From Ampullaceana balthica (Eukaryota; Mollusca; Gastropoda; Lymnaeidae): a stretch of DNA of 64,000 bases. Location of the stretch: the NCBI GenBank assembly GCA_944989445.1, contig CALYLW010000325.1, positions 473,428-537,427 of the forward strand, in the 5' to 3' direction. Numbering within the stretch: position 1 is the stretch's first letter; each line of letters begins with the position of its first letter. A program made the position numbers and the translations under genes. Below are positions 33,540 to 44,986 of this stretch, in pieces. The notes beneath the pieces are model-generated. The model saw only the letters and a list, made by a program, of their open reading frames with translations, made no database searches and was not told the DNA's origin.

Positions 33540-34152
33540 TAGAGCTGTCAATATTGTTGAAAAATGCTGCCCGGGTACCCGTCCAAAACATTGCATAACT
33601 TTTCCCGTCATGACCACTATACAATGCTACCTAGCCACCTTCCATGCACCTCATTTCACACAGTAGCCACACGGCTGACGTCTTAGGGGCCGTACATAAA
33701 TGACGCCAAGCGATTTTGGCCGATTTTTTACCCTCCCCCCCCTCGTCACACGTTGTCAAAAAACTTTGACCCCTCTGCAATATGACGTCACAAAGCATTT
33801 CCCCCCACACCCCGCCCCAAAATCTTCTTGTGTTTGCGATTTCTGTTTCATTTTCAGAAAAAAAAACAGATGTATCAAAATACATTGTGGTTTGTCGAGA
33901 CCGTATTGTATTTCCCGTTGACCGTTAGTTCTCTTAGATGTATTTCACAGCATATATTTTAAACAAAAATTTTCATTTGATAAATTTTTTTGCGAGCGCA
34001 AATTAAACCCACAAAAAAGCCGCATGCGAGCCGAAGTTTGGTTAATATAGACATTGAAGCCACATTTTCACGGGTACCCGGGCGGAATTTTACTACCCGG
34101 GTAATCTCACGGCAACGGGTCCCCGGGTCCCGGGCACCCGTTGACAGGCCTA
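33540..34152. mobile_element. hAT-like non-autonomous element H5
   Basis: A 613-bp element with ends TAGAGCTGTCAA and TTGACAGGCCTA and a perfect 8-bp duplication GTGGCGAC (33532-33539, 34153-34160). The right subterminal region is full of CCCGGGTACCCG-like blocks, and one lies near the left end. The stretch starting 'taggggccgtacataaatga' at about 33685 looks like the end of another, nested transposon. The frames inside are short and resemble no transposase. Confidence 0.92.
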
Positions 34153-34160
34153 GTGGCGAC

Positions 34161-35362
34161 ACGTGACTTTGTGTAGTAATATACGGCGATGTTTATTAAT
34201 ATGCAGAACTGTGCGTTAATATGTTATATTTTGTGGAATTATGTTGTAATACGTGTGACAAATGTAAAATGAATCTAATCATGGCCTACTTCAGTTTCTT
34301 GTGCGATGATGTTCAAAACTATTGCTCGTGACACCTGGGAAACATGTGACCAATGTATATTTAGATGTCTTAAATTATTTACATTTAAATGTAGCCGACT
34401 TCTTATAAAGCTGGACATTTCAACCGGGTAGACAGTTAAAAATATGGATCTAAATTGTGCCACACTTTTAACAACGAATGCCGTTCTTATGGAGCCATGA
34501 TAGGAATATCAAAGTATTGAAACATTGCTGCCTTACTCCTTCGTTATACATCATGGTCTGTACAATGTGTCGATAAATATTATCTTTAGCGCATTAAAAG
34601 ACGTGGACAACAAATTTTCAAAAAGAGATGGTGAAAAATTTGAGAATCCTTGCTTTTAACGCTGCTCAAATCGTCAGCGCCGGTCTGTGAGCCACCAGCA
34701 GACGATCTTCAGGGAATTCCCGGAGAGCCATAAACAAGTTTTGTCCCGCCATCCCCGTCGTAAAATATCGGACTGTTGGTCCCCAGGTGGCACCCCAATA
34801 AACCAGGCGACACGAGTCCGTGCATCATGTTTTGAGAAACGCTGACATTTAGGAAAATGGCTGCCGCGGCTCGATCATTTAAACGCCCCAATAATACCCC
34901 AACGTGCCGTGATGGGCATATAAAATCGTTGTCTTATTTAAGTTAACCCTCTTGTTTTTTTGTTGTTGTTTCCATTTCAAGCGTACTCTCGTTATGTTCA
35001 CCAAACGTTTCACGCAATTGAAGGAGATTTTATGGAATTATTTTCTTTCTCTCTACTTGCACTTCACTCTTGTGGGTGTGTATGTTTGACAAACGTCAAA
35101 CCTTCTGTTGACACCACGAGACTCTTCCGTCTGCTCGTTCAGTCTCTCTTGAAGAAATGAGTTCAAAATAATGGTTTGCTTTCCTTAACACCCAATGACA
35201 CAAAGAAGAACTGTGAAGAAAGTATTTTCCAAAAATCACAATCAAAAGGTTCATCTTACTTTCGTCTACATTAAAATCAAAATCTTTTATTACCTTTCAC
35301 AACTCACTTTCACCAGAAAATGGTTTTAAGCGATACAAAAATTATCTACTTGTAATACGTTC
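34161..35362. other. No gene recognised; GC-balanced island
   Basis: The stretch 34660-34930 is complex and GC-balanced. It contains 'aaaatggctgccgcgg' (about 34854), which is similar to a YY1-type motif. No convincing exon. Confidence 0.35.
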
Positions 35363-35370
35363 CCTTAAAG

Positions 35371-35698
35371 CGGGGATCAGGAAACCATGGCTCGCGAGCC
35401 AGATGTGGCTCTATTGATGGCTGCATGTGGCTCTCAGACAAATGTTCATTTTTTTTTAAACTCGTTTATTCAGACTGTTTTTATATACATAAGAATTGCA
35501 TATTAAAAAAATAGCATAACAATGTTATTAAAAAAGAATTCAGAGACATAATTATTGTACTTTTAGTGTTGAAATTACTCAAAATGCACGGATTTACTTT
35601 AATTTTTAGTTTTAAACATAATGTATGGCTCTCATAGAATTACCTTTTAAATATGTGGTGTTTAGGGCTCTCACAGACACAAAGTTTCCCGACCCCTG
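35371..35698 (+). mobile_element. hAT MITE H6
   Basis: A 328-bp element. The left end CGGGGATCAGGAAACC appears to be a CAGGGGTC-type TIR with a base lost, and the right end is AAAGTTTCCCGACCCCTG. Flanking octamers CCTTAAAG and CCTTAAGG agree at 7 of 8. 'tggctc' motifs cluster at both ends, as in H1. The interior is AT-rich and non-coding. Confidence 0.88.
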
Positions 35699-35796
35699 CC
35701 TTAAGGTATAACATGTAAGATCAATATAAAGGAACGCACGATTACGAAATGAATAGATTTAATCTTTTTTGAAAAAAAAATGTTTTTAATGAGAAA

Positions 35797-35800
<4 letters not shown>

Positions 35801-35853
<53 letters not shown>
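35801..35853. repeat. Compound (TA)n(TG)n microsatellite
   Basis: About 14 TA then 12 TG dinucleotides. Confidence 0.95.
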
Positions 35854-36786
35854 ATTACTGTTTGTCCATCGGAACGGCCAGAATATTCGTTTTATGTGTT
35901 CTGACAACAAAGGAACTGTATGATTTCAAACAGTAAATTACTCTAAGCTGACTCGAATTAACGTAAAATTAGCAAACATCTGTTGAGATATAACATCCGG
36001 GTATTGGATCAATGTCTTAATCAAGTTTGTAAAAACAGAATAACCCGAATATTTCAATTTTAAAAATTTCCCTCCATGAAATGACACAATGTTTTTTTTG
36101 TTGTTGTTTTAACTGTTTGATAATCAACCCATATTATTATTATTATTAAAGCCCCGCCCCGCCCCGCCATCAAAGACATTTTTTAAAAAACTCTAATCAC
36201 TTAGCTCCGTTGCCGCCGCCCCTGCTGGAAAAAAAATGATCTCATCATCAGCAAACCAAGCGGCAATGCAATCATCATTTTCTCGAGATGTTCGCCCAAT
36301 GCCACGAGTCATATAGCACCACTATATTAATAATTATACGCCATTATAGAGCATTTTTTCCCCGGCCCCGCCTATGATCAAAGCTAGATAAAACGGCCAG
36401 TTTATTCGGCGGTACACCCGCGAGAACGAGGCGCAGATGAACCGGTCGGGGATGCCAGCTTTCGATGACCCGGCGAGGTCATAAATTGCCGGCCATGATC
36501 CGTGGGCAAATTATTGCAGTTTGTATTAGCGATGGTCCCGAACGATCGTTTTATGGTCTCGGGTGATGTTTGGCCTTTTGTACAGCGGCCCGTGAATGAG
36601 ATATTAAAGTGCCCCCCTCACCACACACGGAGCCAAGGTAACGGGCATGAAGTAATGCGTGTGAGCCAGGAGTGTTGGAGAAAATTAAGTGTTAAATGAG
36701 TGTGTGAGAGGAGTATGTGTGAAAGGTTTGTCTGAGAAATGTGTGTGGGATAGAAATGTGGGAGAATATTGTTTATGAACAGTTCA
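35854..36786. other. No gene recognised; GC-balanced island
   Basis: The stretch 36280-36640 is complex, CpG-containing and apparently single-copy. The 65-codon + frame at 36502-36699 has no known domain. Confidence 0.35.
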
Positions 36787-36926
<140 letters not shown>

Positions 36927-37169
36927 TTTATCTTTCTGTCTCTATCTCTCTTTGTATCTACTTTTCTAACCATCTTTATATTATTTTTCGGTCTTTTACA
37001 ATACAAACTCGGATGATTTATAGTCTATTTCGGTGAGCCTGTGTTAAAAAAGTCGATGGAAAAAAATTATTTGAAACAACAGACAACATTGATTAAACAA
37101 ACAAACAAACAAACAAAGGGTAGATCTGCTTGCTACTACTTCGAACATCAACTTTTGAAGACGCTAGGG

Positions 37170-37335
37170 CAGTGGTTCTCAACCTTTTGATATTCAGGGA
37201 CCACTTGAAAAATGTGTGTCTAGGCCGCGGACCACTACTGAAAATTTTGCTGCTCCCGTGCAGGAAATTTTTAGATAATTATACTTTGTATATCAATTAA
37301 AATTTCATCCTCGCGGACCAGGTTGAGAACCACTG
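37170..37335 (+). mobile_element. hAT MITE H2, internally deleted copy
   Basis: A 166-bp copy of the element at 26816-27023 with the same 16-bp TIRs and a perfect 8-bp duplication CGCTAGGG (37162-37169, 37336-37343). It is nearly identical to the other copy except that about 40 bases before the right TIR, including the palindrome, are missing. A (CAAA)n tract lies upstream at about 37097-37117. Confidence 0.96.
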
Positions 37336-37343
37336 CGCTAGGG

Positions 37344-38706
37344 TACAGATGCTAGTATCATGTACCTCCTGAGTCATTGATAACTGGGTCACTTGAAGCA
37401 TGGCGCGAGAACCGTTTAGGATAATTTATTAGAGGGAAATAATTAATTACAAAAAAATGGAAGGCTTTACTGTGAAAACAAGACACGTACACAATTAATT
37501 AAAACATGACGAAACAAACCTTTACAAACCCTTACAGACCCCCCCCCTCCCTTCACCCGCCCACCTTTTTTAATTCAAGTATCTGGGTGCATACCGCCTT
37601 GAGCGCAATACGGTGTTCTTGTGGTAAGTATTACTTGAAATGTTGTAGTTCTCCTAGTTAACAGCATCTTGGGCTTAACCGCCGCACCCACCCGCCGCAC
37701 CAACACTCTCAATGGCGCTTTGACGTAACTTCCTCAATTTCAACCCCCCTTTTGTTTCTCTCACTCGCTTAATCCTTCTTTTTCCTCCCTGTCGAAGCTG
37801 GGCGGTAACTCATGCGTGTCTGCCGCTCGTACGGAGGAAGTGCACGGGATTCCAACATAGCAATAACAAAGAAATAACAAATTGGAAATACAAAACATCT
37901 ACTTCAGTTTATTGTGAGACATTTGGTTCGAGGTATGGAAAAAAAAAGGGGGGGGGGCTGGTATTATATTAGTTCATCTAAATTGAAACAGGTTCCGCCC
38001 ATGAGAATGAAAATACGAGGGGTGGGGGCGGGGTGTTTCAATTTGTCGAGCGCACACTTTTTTTTTCTTCACTTCCCGTTATAGACTGGCGTGCGCCTGG
38101 CGATAACACGGACAGCCAACTGATGGGAATCAGGTGCCCAGCAGGTGCCCGACGTGCGCATGTGCACTTTGTGATACTTAATCACATTTAAAATTCGGCG
38201 ATGCTCGAAATTGGTGCGTTATGCTCGGACATAAGGGAGTAGGGGGGAAAAGCAGGGAAGGGAGGGGGTTTGGGGTTTAGAGGCGCGATGCACCACCGGA
38301 GGACAAAAGGAGAGGGAGGGATGCACCGACGGAAGATAGGAGAGGGGAGCAATTTCCCAGAAACGGGTAATCCCAATTTTGTGTTATCAGTTGAACCAGT
38401 GTGTGGGGCGCTCGCTGTGTGTGGGGGCAGCTAATGGGGTTTGTGTGGGGCCCATTTCATTAATGGATGGGAATAGCTGTTGCATAAAAATAGATGGCGG
38501 AGATGGGGGTGGGGTGGCGGAAATAGAGCACATTTTTTTTAAAAACGTTGTTTATGGGGGAGGGGGTTGCTATGGAGGCAATGGAAACTCACCAGAGAGT
38601 AGCCAAGGATACACGTAAGAGATTTCAAGTCGGTGGGCAGAGTGTTTGGTGAAGTTCTGTTAGACTGTGTGTGTGTGTGTTTGTGTGCGATGGTGGGGAG
38701 GGGGGG
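37344..38706. other. No gene recognised
   Basis: Contains C-rich and G-rich runs (37538-37562, 37949-37959, 38020-38035) and a G-rich block at 38235-38350. Frames at 38188-38376 and 38379-38618 reflect this composition. Confidence 0.4.
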
Positions 38707-38714
38707 ATTTAGAG

Positions 38715-38920
38715 CAGCGGTTCCCAACTTGTCTTTTGGGGGTCGTGACGGGTTTTCTGGGGGTCGCCAACTGTCGACTAAAAATATTCACAATACAAAT
38801 GTGCTCTATTGTGTAAAAACTTTATTGAAAATGACTTATTTAAAGTTCATGGGGGTAGCGGGTCACATGGCTTTTATAAAAAAGGTTGGCCAACAAAAAC
38901 AAAAAGGTTTGGAACCACTG
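38715..38920 (+). mobile_element. hAT MITE H7
   Basis: A 206-bp element with ends CAGCGGTTCCCAAC and GGTTTGGAACCACTG and a perfect 8-bp duplication ATTTAGAG (38707-38714, 38921-38928). Near the left end are two 'gggggtcg' blocks. A + frame that crosses it (38633-38926) is not credible as a gene. Confidence 0.95.
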
Positions 38921-38928
38921 ATTTAGAG

Positions 38929-39578
38929 GCTTTGAAAACACGTTGAGTGAGCCAGTGTATTATTATGTATAGATTTTCGTGACAGCTTTGTGCGTGCAGA
39001 AAGGAAGATCGCGCAAATGTGCAGAAAGTTATATAATAACTTTTTGAGATCGCATTGCTAAATAGAAAGGTTTTAAAAAAATGGATTTCAAGAAAATTCA
39101 TCGGTAATTCCCGCTAAGTCAAGGCGGTTTCGGTTTATCCTTCTTTAAATAACCCACCAACGCAACATCTTCTACTCGCCACTCCCTTTTTGTCTCTTAA
39201 ATCAAAGACAGACTTAACATGATCTCTGAAGCTCATTTTACCAGCCAGCAGATAACTTATGTTCTTAGGACGGGCACATCCCCCTTTTTTTAAAAATAAA
39301 AGCAAAATTAAGCGTGGGTGGAGAGATAACGGACTAAATAAATATCCCCGGCCCAGCAACAACGCTTGCCTTTCTGGGACCGATTAAGGACGGGCATTTT
39401 CATCTTGTAAACAATGCACTCGGCGGGGTTCATTATTCCTCGGGAAGACGCTCTCAGAAGTGCTGCAGAAAGCCTGGCCGGAATTAAGGGTGCAATAAAC
39501 AGGGGGCGATAAAAGGGGGCCGTGAGGTGTACGTCTGCTATCTATATGAATTGTGTGACACAGTGAGGGGGGAGGGGC
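38929..39578. other. No gene recognised
   Basis: Single-copy sequence. From about 39360 to 39500 it is GC-balanced, then it passes abruptly into the cytosine-depleted block. Confidence 0.4.
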
Positions 39579-40658
39579 TATATAGAAGGGGGAGGGGTTT
39601 TGATGATAGGGTTGTTGGGGATTTGGTTGGTAGGATGTTGGATGTATGAAGGGGTTGTAGTTGGGGGGGGGGATTGGAGGAGTTTGGGATGGTGGGGGGG
39701 GGGGGGATTATGAATGTGGGTTTGGGGGGGAAATAGATAGTGTTTGTAGTGAGGGGAGGTGGGATATATATATATCTCTCTCTCTATCTAAGGGAGGATA
39801 GGTGTGGGTTTTTGAGGAGGGGTTTGGGGTTTTTGTTGGTGGGTGTGTGTGGTGGGTGCGTGAGGGGTATTAGTTGGTGGAGAGAGGGGTGCGAGTGTGT
39901 GGGTGGTAGTAATAGAGTTGGTGGTGATGGGAAGTGTGTTTTGGGGTGGGGGGGGGTGATGGGTAGTTGTGGTAGGGTTGTGGTGGTAGGTTTAAGTGGG
40001 GGGAAGAGGGGAGGGGGTATGGTTAGGAGGTCTCTATATATACTCTTCTATATATAGAAGTGGTAGAGTGGATTGGGAGAAGAAAGTGTGGCAGCGCGGA
40101 GGTGGTGTGGTGAATGGGTGTGGGGGTTTGTTGGGTGGTGGGTTAGGGATTGGTTAAGTGGGGGGGGGTGTTTGTTTGGAGGTGGATGGGATTTTGAGTG
40201 GGGTTGTTAGTATAAGAAGGGGGGGGTTTTTGTGTGTATGGAGGGGGGGAAGGGGGGGGGGGGGTGTTGTTTGGTGTGGGTGGGGGGTGTTTTGTGGGGG
40301 GGGTAGTTTGTGGGTAGGTAGGGTTGGGGTGGGTTTGGGGGGGGTGGGGGGAAGTGTGGGGGGAAGGTGGTTGGGGTATTTTGGGGAAATATTTTTGAGT
40401 GTAGTTAGGTTGGTAGGAAAAGTTTTGTGATGGTGGGGGTTTTTGTTATGGTTTTTTTGTGTGGGTTTGGGATTTGAATTATTTGTAAAATGAGGTTGGT
40501 TTGTGATTGGTTTTTTAGTTTGATTTGGTATGAGTGTGATGGGAGGATTTTGGGGTGGGTAGGAGGGGGGGCGGGGGGGATAAATATGATTATGTTTATA
40601 TTGGAATCGATATGGTGAGTAAAGAAAGAAAAGATGGGATTGTTGGTTAGGTTTAAGA
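39579..40658. other. Cytosine-depleted G/T-rich block
   Basis: About 1.08 kb contains only about 18 cytosines on +. Positions 39579-39775, 39893-40031 and 40098-40571 (474 bases) have none. Eleven of the Cs sit in two TC/TA simple tracts (39776-39788, 40032-40048). Of the other seven, six are followed by G (39859, 39892, 40095, 40097, 40572, 40608). The block is not a tandem repeat and is full of G runs. Open frames here (39740-40057, 40158-40430) are composition artefacts. Possible explanations are a G-quadruplex-rich strand, a C-to-T conversion history, or an assembly error. Confidence 0.9.
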
Positions 40659-42324
40659 CGTGACCTAAACGGAACGGCTCGTGGCAGCGGGACAATTGGA
40701 CTTGACGGGGCGGGTACTGGAGGTGTTTAACGCGGTGTTGACGATGGGGGCCGCGGGCTACCGGGCCAGCCCGAGCGAGGCGCCCACCCTCACAGTTCGG
40801 CTAACACCACCAGCGGAGGGGCCTGTTCCTCCGCCCCTGATATAAATATCACAGTAATTTAATTGGCGGTGGGACCCGGGGGAGCCACTAACCGGATCTC
40901 CAACCCCCCCCTCCCGCCCCCCACGACATATTTCTTTATCACCTCTCTGCGGTTCCCAAATGCCACGGGGACGGGATGTGCATGGAGGATTTCGGGGAGT
41001 AATAAACAGATCGAGATGACAAAGCTGCCCCCGCCCCCCCCCCTTTCTGACTCATTAGATCATTGATCGGGTCCCTCAACATTTTAATGGCTGGCGTCCA
41101 CCAAACTTTCAGAAATGTTTTATTTTTTAATGTTTAAACACGACTTAATTCAATTTACCTTTTATTACATGCATCCCCCCCCCCAATATTTATCAACATC
41201 GTCTTCTAGTCCTATACACAATTACAATGTGCAGTTGTGTTGTTTCTTTTTTAATGACAAACTCATTTCAAACATAGATGTAATTTTCCATGTTTTCAAA
41301 CGTCACAGGCTTCTTCTTTCGCTGTATGAGGAGGATATTAGGAGCAGCTATACGATTATTATTTTTTTTGGGGGGGGGGTTTCCATGCGCTTGCCTTACT
41401 CATCTACTGCATCGATTAATGAAGTCTGCTCGGTGCGGTCATATGCTCGGGGTTTCTTTAATTGTTCACAGGATCATCAGGATCTCAAAGATCGATAAGA
41501 AGAATCCTGGCGAGTTTTGACGAGGGCCGACTCCAGCGAGAGTTCAAAACTTGTAACGCTAGTCAATATTTTGACATCCCTTTATCTGTGTGGGCTTGTT
41601 GATTATAAAATTGTACAGCTAAGACTCATCTGTAACGCGCCCTTATGAATGATTCGCGAAGTGGTGACGCAGAAATCTGTAATGAGACAACCTCAACAGT
41701 TTTGGAACCCCTGGTTTCAAACGCAATCGTGTATAAAGCGCCGAGAAAAAAAATAATTTGTTTTTCTCGTCAGCACGAATAAATAATGACTTGGATCATT
41801 TAGTTGGATAGAGAAACATAATTAAAGTTGTGTGGGGTTTTTCTCTGTTTTAATTATTTGTTTTAATTTTTTTTGCAATTTATGGGGGAAACTTCAATTT
41901 TTATGAGGGCGTGGAAATAATGTGTCCCCGCAATTGAAATTGATGTTTGAATGACTCGGAAATAATAATTCTGAACAATGCCATTTGATGTTTGTACGAA
42001 GCCATGCATGATATTTTATATTTATGACCCGGCTGGCTGCATGTTGTACTTGAGGAATGTGGTCAGGGATAAAGCGATGCATTGGACTTTTGGATATTTG
42101 GACCTTTACTTGCTGGTTGATGATTTTTAAATATTTTTTTCTTTTGTGTGTGGGCGCTATCGTAGTGTGCTACTAAAGTCTCATCGAGGGAAATGTGTTA
42201 TCTACGGAAAAGATAGGAGGCTGCGAATTACATACATGGAGCGCATAATCTCAAATAATATATTTCTATTTTCATAGAGTTGCTAGGTTTAAAGATGCAG
42301 TAGAATACTAGTTATAGTTTGTTG
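40659..42324. other. GC-rich patch, then no gene recognised
   Basis: 40659-41060 is CpG-containing and GC-rich, directly abutting the C-depleted block. One + frame (about 40669-40845) is open for roughly 58 codons and contains VLEVFNAVLTMGAAGYRA and TLTVRLTPPAEG. It has no start, no family I recognise and no clear splice sites, so I do not call it an exon. Sequence after 41,100 is AT-rich with no convincing frame. Confidence 0.4.
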
Positions 42325-42552
42325 TTGTTTTTTGTGTCTCATAACCTCGTGATCGTAGGGGGTTCTAATGTTTCCATTTGAACTTTCTCGGGGTTTGGTA
42401 GACCTTGGCGGCGCCCATCTCCTCTCCAGGTCAGCGGAGGATTTTTTAGCGATAGTCATTGATCAACATTTTTATTGTAGCCTTGCCGCGATCTAGATCC
42501 CACGCCCCTCAGCTTGTGAGGCGAGCGCACTATTTACTACTCTATCCAGCAG
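42325..42552 (-). mobile_element. tRNA-derived SINE-2, reverse copy
   Basis: On the minus strand it begins 'gctggatagagtagtaaata', 'gtgcgctcgcctcacaagct' and 'gggcgtgggatctag', a tRNA-like head. A body with 'atgactatcgctaaaaa' and 'cctccgctgacctggagag' follows, then an A-rich tail of 'aaaacaacaac' type. It aligns over its whole length with the + copy at 59055-59293. Confidence 0.85.
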
Positions 42553-42801
42553 CAAATTTGTTACAATTCTTCGATGACATCTGTTATTTTTAAAGACTTT
42601 CATGGATGACTCCTTTCGATGTCATTTTATTTCATTTTTTTTCATCATTCAAAACTAATAACTTTTTATTTCTTTTCCAAAATCACACACTGATTCTCAA
42701 GTGTGGGATGTTTGTGTGTTAAGTTTTAGGTGTGGGATTTACTGTATGGGAGAGTGCATATCCTCGGCCTTAGTATGATCAGAGCTACAGCGAGTACTCT
42801 G

Positions 42802-42924
42802 GGGTGTACCAATGGTGCGATGGGTGTACCAATGGTGCGATGGGTGTACCAATGATGCGATGGGTGTACCAATGGTGCGATGGGTGTACCAATGGTGCGA
42901 TGGGTGTACCAATGGTGCGATGGG
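42802..42924. repeat. 20-bp minisatellite, 6 copies
   Basis: Near-identical units of 'gatgggtgtaccaatggtgc'. First of four unrelated arrays within 1.1 kb. Confidence 0.95.
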
Positions 42925-43206
42925 ATATTTCGGCAATTTGCTGCGTTTCACATATTACAAATGTAATCTATCAACGAATTAGCACTGCTAGTCCCTAGTG
43001 TGGGAATCCCCGATCTGGCTTAATAATAGTTGCATTACCTGCATCGCACAGTGCTGATGAGAAACATACGAATGATTCGTTTGTTATGGCGGATGAGGAC
43101 GTTAATGGGTGCGAGGCTAATGAAGGATAACTTGTTTCTATTAGGATGTCTCGGAGAAGACTACAGGTCCATCTGTCATGCTAGATGGGAACAGGATGGG
43201 TTCAAG

Positions 43207-43353
43207 ATACAGAAAGATGGTTCTAATGACGCTAACAGCCTGTCATCTAGATACAGAAAGATGGTTCTAATGACGCTAACAGCCTGTCATCTAGATACAG
43301 AAAGATGGTTCTAATGACGCTAACAGCCTGTTCTCTAGATACAGAAAGATGTT
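43207..43353. repeat. 44-bp tandem repeat, about 3.3 copies
   Basis: Units contain 'atacagaaagatggttctaa' and 'tgacgctaacagcctgt'. The first two repeats are identical; the last diverges. Confidence 0.93.
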
Positions 43354-43385
43354 TCTTGTGAATCAAGTAGCCTGATCCATAGGAT

Positions 43386-43586
43386 ATCTTCAACAACCTT
43401 TATCAGTATTTCGCCAACTACTTATTTCAAGATTTATTCAACAACTCATTTCAGGATGTATTCAACAACTCCTTTCAGGATGTCTTCATCAACTCCTTTA
43501 TGGATGTCTTCAACAGCTCCTTTCAGGATGTCTTCAACAACTCCTTTCAGGATGTATTCAACAACTCCTTTCAGGATGTATTCATC
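43386..43586. repeat. 24-bp minisatellite, about 8 copies
   Basis: Units contain 'caacaactcctttcaggatg'. The first copies are more diverged than the last ones. Confidence 0.9.
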
Positions 43587-43680
43587 GTCATATTTCATGA
43601 CATCATTTGCGCAATTAGGCATACGGACACCAACACGCATGTATTTAGATCAACACCGAGCACCATGTACAGTCAAGATG

Positions 43681-43859
43681 GACTGTGTACTATCAGGAAG
43701 TACTGTGTACTGTGTACTGTCAGGAATTGCTGTGTACTGTCAGGAAGTACTGCGTACTGTCAGGAAGTACTGTGTACTGTTGTGAAGTACAGTGTACTGT
43801 CAGGAAGTAATGTGCGCTGTCAGGAAGCGCTATGCACTGTCAGGAAGCACTGTGTACTA
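43681..43859. repeat. About 20-bp minisatellite, about 9 copies
   Basis: Units contain 'actgtcaggaagtactgtgt', with one short unit that breaks the register. Confidence 0.9.
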
Positions 43860-44521
43860 CCAGCTTACAGAATGGTAACAGTCAGGTTGTTTAAATATTT
43901 TTTTCGGGGGGGAGGGGGGGTGGAGTAGGACGCAAATAAAATTGTTCCTTGAAGGCCGCCAAGCATTACCCCACATCTTTTGTCTTACCTCTGAGAGACA
44001 AAAGGAGAAAATGTCAATTATTGCTTTGAAACGAAGGCGATATTCCGCGTTCGCCTTCCAGCTTGATTTAATTATGGGGAAAACATTGAGAGACGGGAGA
44101 TGGAGCAAAGACAAACTTCCACGTGTTTTTGTTTGTTTGTTTGTATGTTTGTTCTTGTTTTCTTTATTTTTGTGGTTTCGCTTTTTCTCCCGCAGACGCA
44201 ATGATACAATTTATAAAAAAAAATATATATTTTTTCCCCACGTGTTCATCCGCTTTCTTTATGTTGCGTCTGATTGTATTGCAACAAGCTAGAGCAATTC
44301 ATGGACTAGACTCAAGAATGAAGATTCGTTGTCATTGGATGACAGATTTTTGTCATTGTATTCAATCGCGACATATTTGTTTGCTGTAAAATGATTTTCT
44401 AAATCGTTCACGGCCAAGCGATAATCTCGTTCTCGCGTAAAGCGTGTTCTTAACGAGATTTACATTTGTTTGGCTCATGGTTTGCCAAATAAGGCACATG
44501 GAATGAAGTCTTCAAATGAAA
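43860..44521. other. No gene recognised
   Basis: A G-run cluster at 43908-43922. Several overlapping frames (43942-44292 and others) show no known domain. A (GTTT)n-like tract lies at 44128-44160. Confidence 0.4.
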
Positions 44522-44667
44522 GAGTGGCGTAAAAGGAATTAGTGGCACCCCGGGCGATAAAAGAATTTAGCTGCCGGCGCCTTTCTACAAAAAATATTTT
44601 GGCGGATGGCCGCAAAAGGAAATCGATGTTCAGGGCTGACAGCTCCCCACCCATTCGTACGCCCCTG
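44522..44667. mobile_element. Degraded hAT-like MITE H8
   Basis: The left end 'agtggcgtaaaaggaatt' and the 'ggcaccccgggcgataaa' block resemble the CAGTGGCGTAAC group (compare H3). The right end is CGTACGCCCCTG. Flanking octamers match at only 5 of 8, so the boundaries are approximate. Confidence 0.6.
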
Positions 44668-44798
44668 AACTAAACTTTTGTAAATCAAAGTGATTTTCAT
44701 GTTGGTTGTAATTGATGCACATTAAATTTTATTCCAATAGGGAGCAGACAAGTTTAACACTTAGATATTTTTCCCCTATAAACGCTGTATCCCTAATC

Positions 44799-44978
44799 CA
44801 CGGGTCTCCAAACTACGGCCCGCGAGGCCCTATCATCCGGCCCCTTGAGATCTAATCATCTAAAAAAAAATTATACTATTTTTACCGGTAGTTTACCACA
44901 AAACTGTGTGTAGTCGGCCCCCAAACTGCTGTTTGACAGTTAATGCGGCCCACCGGCATAATAGTTTGGAGACCCCTG
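44799..44978 (+). mobile_element. hAT MITE H9
   Basis: A 180-bp element with ends CACGGGTCTCCAAACTA and TAGTTTGGAGACCCCTG and a perfect 8-bp duplication CCCTAATC (44791-44798, 44979-44986). It has 'cggcccgcgaggcc' near the left end and 'gcggcccaccggc' near the right. No coding capacity. Confidence 0.96.
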
Positions 44979-44986
44979 CCCTAATC

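Noticed and set aside
39740..40430. Gly/Val-rich frames
   Set aside because: They come from the cytosine-free, G/T-rich block, where stop codons are depleted by composition.
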